NCBI RefSeq assembly: GCF_015832195.1
Contig: NW_024037374.1
Location: forward strand, 2,914,001-2,978,000
Direction: 5' to 3'
Origin: Motacilla alba alba
Taxonomy: Eukaryota; Chordata; Aves; Passeriformes; Motacillidae
Length of the DNA stretch: 64,000 nt
The notes beneath the pieces are model-generated. The model worked only from the letters and a program-made list of their open reading frames with translations. It made no database searches and was not told the origin of the DNA. Position 1 is the first letter of the stretch; the number at the start of each line of letters is the position of its first letter. Positions 43,984 through 54,057 of the stretch are shown here, in pieces. The translations under genes were made by a program, and so were the position numbers.

Positions 43984-45410
43984 CTGTCCCAGTGCGGCAA
44001 AAGATGAGACAGTGAGGAAAATGACTGTCCTGGCTGCCCATGGAGCTTTTGTGGGAACTCAGGAGAAAAAAAAGCAGCAGCAACTCAGGAAGTGTTTAAG
44101 GATGTCGTTAAGTTATGAAGGAAGAAAACTTGAGAGATGAATGTGCAATAAGAATTAACCTGGTGGCTTCTGTAGAAAAATACAAATGTTTCTGTAAAAA
44201 AAATTTATAGCAAAAGGAGGGAGAAGGAGAACCTCTACTCTTTATTGAAGGCAGCGGAGAATATGGTAACTGAAGATAAGGAAAGGGCTGAATTGCTTAA
44301 CACCTTGCCTATTTCAATTTTCAATAATAAGACAGGTTGTCCTCAGGACAAGTAATCTCCTGCGCTGGTAGATGGGCACAGAGAGCAGAACAGCCCCCTG
44401 GAATCCAGGAGGAAGCAGCTGCTGACCTGCTGAGCCACTCAGATGCTCACAGGTGTATGGGATTGGATGGGATCCATCCTGGGGGATGAGGGAGTTGGTG
44501 GATGAGCTCTCCAAGCTGCTCTCCATCATTTACAATCAGTGCTGGCTTAGTGGGAAGGTCTCAGAGGGCTGGAGATGACAGTGTGACCCCATGACCAAGA
44601 AGGGCTGGAAGAAGAATCAGGGGAACTCCAGGCCTGTCAGCCTGACCTGGGTGCCTGGCAAGGTTATGGAACAGATCACCTTGAGTGCCACCACAGGTCA
44701 CCCACAGGATGGCCAAGGGATCAGAGCCAGGCAGCGTGGATTTCAATATCTGCATTGATGGTCAGGATGAAGGGGATTGAGTCCACCAACAGCAAATTTG
44801 CAGATGACACCAAGATGTGACTGTTGATCTGCTGGAGGGTAGGAGGGCTCTGCACAGGGCCCTGGACAGGCTGGATCCAGGGACCAAATCCAACAAGGTG
44901 AGGTTTAACAAGTCCAAGTGCCAGATCCTGCACTTTGGCCACAACAACCCCTGCAGCGCCACAGGCTGGGGACAGAGTGGCTGGAGAGCAGCCAGGCAGA
45001 AAGGGAGCTGCAGGGACTGCTGGACAGCAGGCTGGACATGAGGCAGCAGTGTGCCCAGGGGGCCAAGAAGGCCAATGGCTCCTGGCCTGGATCAGGAATG
45101 GTGTGGCCAGCAGGAGCAGGGCAGTGATTCTTCCCCTGTGCTCAGCACCCATTGGGCAGGACTTCGAGTGCTGTGTCCAGTTCTGGGCCCCCACAGTTAG
45201 GAAGGACATGGAGGGGCTGGAACATGTCCAGAGAAGGGCAACAAGGATGGGGAGGGGTCCCGGATAAAAGTCCTGTGAGGAGTGGCTGAGGGAGCTGGGG
45301 TTGTTTATCCTGGAGAAGAGGAGGCTGAAAGGAAACGAGGCAGTGTCAGGGCACAGGTTGGACTTGATGATCTCCAAGGTGTTTTCCACCCTTGCTGATT
45401 CTGGGATTCT
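43981..45410 (+). mobile_element. CR1 LINE, left arm, 5' cut by the palindrome edge
   Basis: ORF2 remnants (endonuclease/RT linker, and an RT stretch resembling RPVSLT-VPGKVMEQI near 44630-44670) lead to the 3' UTR and terminal GATTCTGGGATTCTCC. Stops and frameshifts are frequent, so it is inactive. In the right arm the same CR1 continues past the arm edge to about 61625; here it is replaced by ERV-L sequence at 43980. Confidence 0.92.
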
Positions 45411-46991
45411 CCTAAACCACCCTTGGAGCAGTTGCAGGATGAGCCCTGGGCCTCCTGTTCAGATACTCCAGCAGCCCAGGTGCCTCAGCTTCTCCTGCCA
45501 GCGCCAAAGCCCATCCTGTCAGTCCTGCAGAGCCTCTGCAGCTCCTCCTCACTGCCCAGAACAGGGAGCCCCACAGGCAGACACAGCAGCCCAGATGGGC
45601 CCCCCTGGCCTGGGCTGCCTCTGGCAAGGGAGCAGCAGGAGGCACTGCAGGAGCCTGCAGACAATTGCTGCAGCACTTGTAGGATGATCCTGCTCCCCAA
45701 GGGACGTTCCCATGGTGCCAAGTCAGGAACTGCAATGGGGAGTGGGGCCAGAGAGGAAAGGGCAAACAGGGATGGGCTGTTTGCAGGGGAGGAAAAGTGC
45801 TGGGCAAGAGGAAGGAATCTGGACAAGGGAAGAGTGAAGAAAGCCAAGGTGAAGCCAAGGAAATGCTCAGGGCAGTTTGGGGGTGGCTGCCAGGCAGCCC
45901 TGGCTCTGAGCAACAGCGTCTGCAGTGGGACAGGAAACTCCCAGCTGATGGGAACAAACTTTCTGGCTGAGTGCAGAGGCCAGGACAAAGCTGAGTGCTT
46001 TCCCTGGCGTCCCCCAGCCCTTGCTGGCCCCAGGGGCTGATGGCATTTGTGCTCCCTCAGGTTCATGTCCCCACAGCAACAGCATGGGGGTGCTCCCGCC
46101 TGCTGTGTGCAATGCAAACAGGGGCTCCTGAGCCAGTGCTGCCGTGCCTGTGCCTGCAAGGATGGGGCACCTGTGTGAGCTGGGGGAGAGGCCAGGGCTG
46201 CAGAGGGGGGATGGTGTTGGCAGCTCCATGAGGACGCTCTGGAACGCTGCCCTGGGCTTTCCAGTGCACTGGGGATGGATCAGCCCCTGCTCTGCTGCTC
46301 CTTCCCGTCTCCCCAGGGCCCTTGCAGAGCCCCAGCCATGCTGTTTGCCCCCAGCCTGCCCACGGCCACCCTGGGGCTGCTCACAGGGCGTTTCTGGGCT
46401 GAGCATTGGCCTGGCCGTGTTCTTGAGAGAGCCTGGGCAAGGAGGCTGCAGCCCCCAGGCCTGGCCTGAGGCGTCAGCGCTGCCCCAGCAGTGCCCATGG
46501 CCTGTCCCTGCTGCAGCCCCGGCACTGCCACCCCCAGCACTGTGCCCGGCCCCGAGAGCACTCAGGCCCTACAGCAACACCAGGGCCACCAGGGCAGCGG
46601 GGCAGGGCCACGGCAGCAGCACTGGCAACACCAAGTGCTGCTGCTGCTGCTGGGCACAGCTGCTGGGCCAGCACTGATCTGCCCCCAGCTCTGCACACAG
46701 ACATTGGTGCTGCAGCTCCAGAGGAGGCAACCAAAGGGCATCTCTGCAGAAAACTTTGCTGGGAGATCCTTTAGTTCCTTTAAAGCCACTGAGAGCGGAG
46801 CCCCTCATTGACACAGTCTGTGGCCACAGGGAAAGTGGAGAGAAGTGAAATGAGGAATGCCACAAACAATGAAAATTGTAAGTGGATAATATGAAAAAAA
46901 TAAATCAAAGGAAAAGAACCCCACAACCAAACTAACAACAAGTATCTAAATGACTTTATTTACAAGTGATTTTAAGAAATTGGCCAGCAGT
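45411..46991. other. Downstream flank of OR-B, no gene
   Basis: Collinear with 28170-29745. The open frames are GC-driven shadows. The last 100 bp carry the OR 3' UTR; a polyadenylation signal for the OR (complement AATAAA) lies near 46946. Confidence 0.65.
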
Positions 46992-47924
46992 TTACTGTTT
47001 CTGAAAGCATCCAGTCATCAGTGTCCACACTGCAGCCTTGAGCTCCTGGTTCCTCAGGCTGTAGATGAGGGGGTTCAGGGCTGGAGGCACCACCGAGTAC
47101 AGAAGTGACAGGGCCAGATCCAGGGATGGGGAGGAGATGGAGGGGGGCTTCAGGTAGGTCAAAAATGAGGTGCTGACAAACAGTGAGACAATGGCTAGGT
47201 GAGGGAGGCAGGTGGAAAAGGCTTTGTGCTGTCCCTGCTCAGAGGGGATCCTCAGCACGGCCCTGAAGATCTGCACATAGGAGAAAACCATGAACACAAA
47301 ACAACCAAATGATAAACAGGCACTGAAAGCAATGAGCCCCAGTTCCCTGAGATAGGATTTGGAGCAGGAGAGCTTGAGGATCTGAGGGATTTCACAGAAG
47401 AACTGGCCCAGGGCATTGCCATGGCAAAGGGGCAGGGAAAAGGTATTGGCCGTGTGCAGCACAGAATAGACAAAGGCACTGGCCCAGGCAGCTGCTGCCA
47501 TGTGGGCACAAGCTCTGCTGCCCAGGAGGGTCCCGTAGTGCAGGGGTTTGCAGATGGACACGTAGCGGTCGTAGCACATGATGGTCAGGAGGCAAAGCTC
47601 TGTTGAGATGAAGAAAAGAAAGAAAAAGAGCTGTGCAGCACATCCTGCATAGGAGATGCTCCTGGTGTCCCAGAGGGAATTGTGCATGGCTTTGGGGACA
47701 GTGGTGCAGATGGAGCCCAGGTCAGTGAGGGCCAGGTTGAGCAGGAAGAAGAACATGGGCGTGTGCAGGTGCTGGCCGCAGGCTACGGCGCTGATGATGA
47801 GGCCGTTGCCCAGGAGGGCAGCCAGGGAGATGCCCAGCAAGAGGCAGAAGTGCAGCAGCTGCAGCTGCCGTGTGTCTGCCAATGGCAGCAGGAGGAAGTG
47901 GCTGATGGAGCTGCTGTTGTACAT
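46992..47924 (-). CDS. Olfactory receptor, OR14-like (gamma-c type), copy B (left arm)
   Basis: Intact 310-residue odorant receptor with the same landmarks as copy A: NSS near the N terminus, GN in TM1, LHTPMFFFL, MCYDRYVSICKPL, KAFSTCLPHL and NPLIYSLRN. The start is the ATG at 47922-47924; the frame above it opens only to a GTG. It is 308/310 identical to copy C, with Ile for Met and Leu for Val in the PPS-SSPSLDLALS-LY loop near TM7. Both of its residues there differ from copies A and C, which agree with each other. Upstream, on the same strand, lie a splice acceptor and, 3.3 kb away, an ERV LTR pointing toward it. Confidence 0.95.
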   Translation of the reverse strand: MYNSSSISHFLLLPLADTRQLQLLHFCLLLGISLAALLGNGLIISAVACGQHLHTPMFFFLLNLALTDLGSICTTVPKAMHNSLWDTRSISYAGCAAQLFFFLFFISTELCLLTIMCYDRYVSICKPLHYGTLLGSRACAHMAAAAWASAFVYSVLHTANTFSLPLCHGNALGQFFCEIPQILKLSCSKSYLRELGLIAFSACLSFGCFVFMVFSYVQIFRAVLRIPSEQGQHKAFSTCLPHLAIVSLFVSTSFLTYLKPPSISSPSLDLALSLLYSVVPPALNPLIYSLRNQELKAAVWTLMTGCFQKQ

Positions 47925-47944
47925 TTGCTCGGGCTGCACATGGC

Positions 47945-50900
47945 GACCTGTTCATGGAGAAAGGAAAGCGATGTGAAAGGGGAGATACCTGTAACCAAAA
48001 TCAAAGCCATTGCCCATATACCCTCCCAGGAACACATAGACATGGTCTTCAGTGTTTTCAACAGCTGAGGTTTTGTTTATAAGCTCGTCCATGTCTTTCC
48101 TGATATTCTTGGATATCAGAAACCCTCAGCATTTCTGCTTCCCTCAGGTAGAACTGAGTTCCCTGGGGAAAGATGATGTGTGGCGACTGGGGGGAAATGA
48201 TCTGTCACTTCATTCTGTTTGGATTTTCTCTGGGCTTTCACTTTTCTCAAATGGAGGATGTTCACACTCCCATGTTTTCCTTCAAAGATCACCAGATATT
48301 GCAGAGAGCAGATGGATATCCCACAAATTAGCTCCACATTTGTAGCCAAACGCTCTCTTTGCTCATTTCACCAACCCAGCAGCATTTTCAGTGCCAGAAC
48401 ACCTCTGCCTCTCCCCATCAATCCTATAACTCAGAGAGGCTCTAGGACAGGTTTGCATCCTGGATTGAAGCTCCCCGCTTGGACTGAAATCTCAGGGAGA
48501 CTTCCAAGTGTCCTTATGATGGCACTGGATTGAGGGAGATGCAGCTCCTTCCCTGGCTGCACTGACAGCATTGCCCAGAGCCAGGCACTGGGGACAGCGT
48601 CACCCTGAGCCAGCTGTGCCCCCTGCCAGAGCCCCCAGTGCCGGGCAGCTGCTCCCAGCCCTGTGCTCTGCAGAGGGAACTGGGCCCGGGGCTGCAGAGC
48701 TGCCCCACGGCTCTGCTGCAGCTCTGCCTGCACAGGAGGGGCTTCACGCCTTGGACCCCAGCCCTGAGGGCAGAGGCTTGGCTGGGGCACAGGAGGGAGG
48801 GGGCTTGTTCAGAGGGAGGGGCTGCACTGGAGGGGCTTCTGCCGGGATCTCTAAACTCTCCCTGCCACAGCATTTCTGGGTTTTGTTTTCTCCCATTCCC
48901 TGATATGCTCTCTGCTTCCTGGAGATTTTCCTCCTGCAGCTGTTTCCCTGTGCCTGATCTCTCCTTGCCAGCACTCACAGACCCCAAATCTCTGGGCACC
49001 CTCCTTGGCCTGACAGAAGCCTGCCTGTTTGCAGGGCACTGGCTGGGGGCAGGTTCTGTTTGCAGCTTGGAGAAAGGACAGCTCAGACTGAGCCTGATGG
49101 GTCCAGCAAAGGTGATGCTGCTGCTGTCCGTGGGCAGATAGGCTGAAAGCACATTAGGGATGTCCTGTGAACCTACTGATCACTGAAAGTAACAGTTCCA
49201 ATGGCTCAGGTACTTTTCAGAATTCATAATTATTAATTCATTATCAACCTTTCATATTTATCACCCTTCCCTGCCCTTCTCCAATAGTAGGAAACTGAAT
49301 GCAAAGTCTTTGGAAAATTCCTCATTTCTTTCAAAATCCTTGTCTGGGAAAAATTCCATGACTGATCAGAACCCCTCAGCATGTCAGAGCTTCATGAGCA
49401 TTTCACCTCCCCTGCCCAAGAAATCCTCAGAGTGGTACTCACTGAGTCTGTAGGCATTGGGATGTTCCAGCTGTAGGAGATGGCTCCAGGAGCTGCAGCT
49501 GCATTGTCCTGCAGCCAGAGGTTCCTGTGCCAAGGGCTGGCAGGGATTCTGCCCCAGGCACTTCTCAGCACCTTCCCAGCCCTGACTGATTGAAGCTCTC
49601 TGTGCCTCTGTGCTGTGCCCAGGCTGGCTGCAGGCAGTGCCCCAGCCCTGCTGGGCTGGCAGAAGAGCTGCTCAGCAAGAGAAATGTGCTTTTCAAGCTC
49701 TTCTTGGTTCCCAGGAGCTGCCTCTGTGCCAGCAGCCCAGCCCAGCTCAGCAGCACAGCCACAGCACAAGGACTTTAATGACCCTCTGGGGCTTTGTGCT
49801 CAGGCCCTGAGCATCAGTCCCTGAGAGGCAGCTGAAGAAACCTCTCCAGAACTCCAAGTCAGAATCACACTCCAAAGTTTCTTGGACTTTTAATGGGTCC
49901 CACTGAGGGACACAACTGAGAAAGTGTCCCCAGGCCCCAGGCAGAGCAGAGAACTGCAGGCAGTGATGACAGGTGGGGACAAAGAGAAGCCAAGGCTTGG
50001 TGCCCTGGGCCACAGCAGGCTCTGTGCCACCAAGGGCTGGCAGGAGACACCTTGTCCTGAGGCACTGGCCTCCTGGCACAGCCCCAGCCAGGCTGGCCAC
50101 TGGCAGCCCCTTGTCCTGCCCTCAGCATCCCCCCCTAGCCCACATGCCAGTGGCCTCAAGGATCTGCTGGAAGGAGTCCCTGGGGAGCCTTGCTCAGCAA
50201 TGGCCCTGGGGGCTCCTCAATGCTCCCAGGGACTGCAGGCTTTTCAAAGGACTTTGGCTTTTGCTTTTGCCTTGGAGTTTGTGAGAGGTTTGTGAAATCA
50301 TGGACTCCAATTCTCTGCTGTAATTAGTCCCTTGAGATTCTTTCTCAGTTACAACACTCAATGGGGCTCATTAATGCTTCAGGGTAGTTCAGTTTTTTAA
50401 GGTAGTTAGTGTTTGCCTTTTGATACAGACTCGATGAGAAAGATTGTGCAGTCACAGCCTCCACTTATCTGCTTTAATTAGTCCCTTGAGAGCCTTTATC
50501 AGTAATGACACTCAGTGGGGCTCATTATTACTTCAAGGTACTTGAGTTTTTTTAAGGTATTTGATTTTTCCTTTTTGATACGGACTCTATGAGAGGTTTG
50601 TGCAATCATGGCCCCAGTTATCTGCTTTAAGGAGTCCCTTGAGAGCTTTGTACTGGCACTCCGTCGGGCTCATTAATGCTTTGAGATACTCAAGGTTTTT
50701 AAGGTACTTTGGGTTTCCTTTCCACACCACATCTCTGAGAGGTTTTTTTTGTGCCATCCTGGCCTCCAGTTCACTTCTTCAAGGAGTCCATGAGGAGCCT
50801 GTGTTGGGGATGGACCTCAGTGGCACCCATCAATGCTTTGAGACACTTTGGGGTTTTCTTGTGAATGTGACTTGTGGCAAGGTTTGTGCAATCTCCTCTC

Positions 50901-51250
50901 AAGCCCTGAGGTTCCAGGGCTCAGCTCCAAATGCACCACAGGGCTCATTAGGATCAAGCAAGTCCTGACAAACCATGGCTCTGCCTTGATTTCCCTCTGC
51001 TCCAGTGCAGTTCATCTGGAAGGTTTTCCTTTTACAGTTATGGAGAAACATTTCAATGAGGTTCTAAGAAATATGTAATCCTATTTTAGAGCACATTTTA
51101 TCACTGTTCTCTTTTGTGAAGAGCTGATTGCAGCATTCTGTGATTGATATTGATGTGGGGCTGCTCGTAAGGAGGTCTGGACAGGTCAGAGAAGTTGTAC
51201 CTTGGAGCTGACCCGATGTAGACAGCCTTGCCTCACATTCCCCATCCTCA
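47945..51250. other. Upstream flank of OR-B
   Basis: Collinear with 30700-33665 up to about 51030. From there to the LTR it matches the decayed segment near 38850-38990 (AGGAGGTCTGG). It should contain the 5' non-coding exon and promoter of OR-B. No gene is seen in its many open frames. Confidence 0.6.
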
Positions 51251-51675
51251 TGTGAGAAAAAAATTTCACTTTCAAAAATTTAAATAGTTTCATAAGACCT
51301 TATCAAAATGCAACAGAAAAACTGAATAAAGAAAAGAACACAGTGCCAGGAGCAAAGGATTTAAGCACCATATGTTTATCTACAAAATAGATGCTCTGTC
51401 TTTTATACCTCCAGTACCTCTCAAAGTCTTTTCAATCAACTCCTTCTTCGCTGTCCAGTGGTGGAGATCACTTTCTTACAGCTTGATTGCAGGTCAGGTG
51501 CTGCCATAGTAACAAGCCCACCCTCCCAAATGCCCCAACTACTGAGGCCAGCCTGTGATAACAATGCAAGGGGGAGGGGAAAGATAACTATACATCGACA
51601 AAACTTCTCTTAACATATACTTTATATTCACCCCTTAATTGTGAGAGTCAACCATAGGATTACTCACCTATAACA
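51251..51675 (-). mobile_element. Class I ERV 3' LTR, left arm
   Basis: 425 bp, starting TGTTATAGG (from 51675) and ending TTTCTCACA (at 51251). A TATA box (GGTATAAAAG, complement near 51400-51409) is about 150 bp from the 3' end. It is preceded on the same strand by a polypurine tract and, further up, by the integrase in the spacer. It reads toward OR-B. Confidence 0.88.
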
Positions 51676-51692
51676 AACCCCCCTTTTCTTTT
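51676..51692 (-). promoter_or_regulatory. Polypurine tract of the class I ERV
   Basis: AGAAAAAGAAAAGGGGGG then TT, immediately before the LTR, the usual plus-strand priming site. The mirror copy is at 53616-53632. Confidence 0.85.
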
Positions 51693-51960
51693 TCTAGAAG
51701 TCATTTTGCTCAAACAATTAGGTCAAAGATTTTCTCTCTCTCTTGAAGGAGTCATACCAGCATCAGTTGACATGGGCAAGGACAGTGGGAACAGGAGAAA
51801 AAAAATCTCAGTTTTTCCTTAGACACACTTATTTGGAATGGACAAAAGGGCATCACAGAGGTCTGGTATGGCTTTAACCGCCATCTACCGTGCCTGTGTG
51901 GCTGCTGCCCATAGTCAGTGTAGCTTAGGGGTGAGTACAAAGGCAAACTCAGTCTAGTTG

Positions 51961-53347
51961 GCCTCTAGTCGCTGTTGAATTAAAAGACAACTGAGGAATG
52001 ATAGAGGTCTGTTCTCGCCTTTTGTCCCGACCTTACCATGCCTGAGGGACTGCTACCTGCAGCAGGGCTATGGAGTCTTCTTGGTAGCAATCAAAGGGGC
52101 CAACCTGGTCTTGCCCTCTATTCCTTTGTCTTATTTTCCTAAAGAAGCTGTGCCATTACCTTTCACAGTCCCTTGTGTACTTCCCCTCAACAGATGCTGG
52201 TAATTCTCACCCATTAAGACAGGAAGACAGTTCTCCAGCTGGTTGGTGGAAGCCTGACTCTACTTTTTGGGCATCTTGGTGTTTTTCTGGTTGTCTTTCA
52301 GTCTCTGCTTGAGAGTCAATCTCGTTTCACCCAGCCTGGATGTTATAGTCCACTCTTTGCGTTCTTCTGCTGGGCCTTTGACTCTGTTGGCTTGAGTCCA
52401 TCCCCGCTCTGCAGTTTGCATGGCTGATTCGGTGGTGAGCAGTACCTGAAAGGGATCTTCCCACTGAGGAGTTAGAGGCTGATCTCTCCATGACTTAATC
52501 ATCACCCAATCCCCAGGATTAATATTATGGATTCTGAAATCCAGGGTGGTAGTTTGAGGAATTTCCCCTTTATGCCTTAGCCCTTCTAAGGTTTGTGCTC
52601 TAGACAGAACATATTTCTTGGCATTGGCTTCCCCTTCCTCACAGGGGGCAACCTTCTGGAGTGAGGTCAGGAAGGGTAACCCAAACATCATTTCATAGGG
52701 TGAGACCCCCAGATCTGACTGGGGTTGGGTTCTAATTCCTAATAGGGCTAAAGGGAGACATTTGATCCATGACATTCGGGTTTCAATCATTAGCATAACT
52801 AGAGCTCTTTTCAGAGTTTGATTCATTCTCTCAACCTGACCAGAACTCTGTGGATGCCATGGAGTGTGTAACTCCCATTTCATTCCCAGGGGCTGAACAA
52901 CCTCCTGCAATATCTTTGATGTGAAATGAGTTCCCTGGTCTGAATCAATCCTGTTTGCCATCCCATATTGGGGAATGATTGATTCTAGAAGTGTTTTACT
53001 CACAACATTGGCATTGGCTTTCACAGTGGGTACCACCTCTATCCAATGAGTCAAGTGATCTACTACCACTAGCAAAAACTTCCACCGTTGTACCTGGGGA
53101 AGCTCAGTAAAGTCTACTTGGATGTTTTGAAAGGGCCTGAAGGCTCGTTCTCACCCTCCTCTGGGTGTTTTCCTCATGGTTTTCTTATTCACTTGTTGAC
53201 ATATCACACACCATTAATTTACTTGCTTCGCTATTCTGAAAATTCGTATGCATCCCCAGTCCTTTAGAAATTGATCACTTTGTGCTTGAGTATCCCAGTG
53301 TGTTGTTCATGTATGCCTTCCAGCATTTTCTTGGTCAGGGGTTTATT
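51961..53347. other. Palindrome spacer (loop)
   Basis: 1387 bp of unique sequence between the arms. It holds class I ERV sequence on the - strand: integrase and about 300 bp beyond it. On the left it appears to continue the provirus into the arm. On the right it stops at 53347 within the N-terminal part of integrase. Confidence 0.95.
52260..53347 (-). pseudogene. Gammaretrovirus-like integrase, 5' truncated
   Basis: Integrase catalyses insertion of viral DNA. On the - strand 53150-52260 is open. The catalytic core shows the first Asp in VDFTELP (codon 53112-53114), the second in DSDQGTHF and the Glu in SGQVERMN, so the D-D-E set is present, and a C-terminal domain with W-rich motifs follows to the stop at 52260. 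Above it a stop (53151-53153) and a frame break damage the zinc-binding N-terminal domain, of which HEQHTG and CVICQ are still visible. The rest of pol is missing at 53347. It is a different ERV class from the ERV-L at 40-44 kb. No env open frame remains between it and the LTR. Confidence 0.9.
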
Positions 53348-53632
53348 CAACTAGACTGAGTTTGCCTTTGTACTCACCCCTAAGATACACTGACTATGGG
53401 CAGCAGCCACACAGGCACGGTAGATGGCGGTTAAAGCCATACCAGACCTCTGTGATGCCCTTTTGTCCATTCCAAATAAGTGTGTCTAAGGAAAAACTGA
53501 GATTTTTTTTCTCCTGTTCCCACTGTCCTTGCCCATGTCAACTGATGCTGGTATGACTCCTTCAAGAGAGAGAGAAAATCTTTGACCTAATTGTTTGAGC
53601 AAAATGACTTCTAGAAAAAGAAAAGGGGGGTT

Positions 53633-54057
53633 TGTTATAGGTGAGTAATCCTATGGTTGACTCTCACAATTAAGGGGTGAATATAAAGTATATGTTAAGA
53701 GAAGTTTTGTCGATGTATAGTTATCTTTCCCCTCCCCCTTGCATTGTTATCACAGGCTGGCCTCAGTAGTTGGGGCATTTGGGAGGGTGGGCTTGTTACT
53801 ATGGCAGCACCTGACCTGCAATCAAGCTGTAAGAAAGTGATCTCCACCACTGGACAGCGAAGAAGGAGTTGATTGAAAAGACTTTGAGAGGTACTGGAGG
53901 TATAAAAGACAGAGCATCTATTTTGTAGATAAACATATGGTGCTTAAATCCTTTGCTCCTGGCACTGTGTTCTTTTCTTTATTCAGTTTTTCTGTTGCAT
54001 TTTGATAAGGTCTTATGAAACTATTTAAATTTTTGAAAGTGAAATTTTTTTCTCACA
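53633..54057 (+). mobile_element. Class I ERV 3' LTR, right arm
   Basis: Mirror of 51251-51675, with TGTTATAGG at the start, TATAAAAG at 53901-53908 and CTCACA at the end. A polypurine tract precedes it (53616-53632). It reads toward OR-C, whose ATG is 3.3 kb downstream. Confidence 0.88.

Larger units (their letters stand above)
43980..51960. repeat. Left arm of an 8-kb inverted repeat (palindrome)
   Basis: Reverse complement of 53348-61328. Mirror positions sum to 105308 at every landmark checked (edges, OR, CR1, LTR), so the two 7981-bp arms carry no net indel. Six mismatches were noticed (left/right): 47105/58203, 47136/58172, 49434/55874, 49811/55497, 51061/54247 and 51923/53385. Silent ones elsewhere may exist. 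Contents from the outside in: CR1, OR-B, OR upstream flank, ERV LTR and 3' viral end. Confidence 0.97.

Noticed and set aside
52260..53150. Domesticated (host-adopted) integrase gene
   Set aside because: The catalytic core is open, but the zinc-binding part has a stop and a frame break, the 5' part is missing at the palindrome joint, and LTR and polypurine tract lie in normal proviral order downstream.
40079..53347. A single provirus spanning ERV-L and the spacer integrase
   Set aside because: The two parts are on opposite strands, 8 kb apart, and belong to different ERV classes (ERV-L type RT; gammaretrovirus-like integrase).
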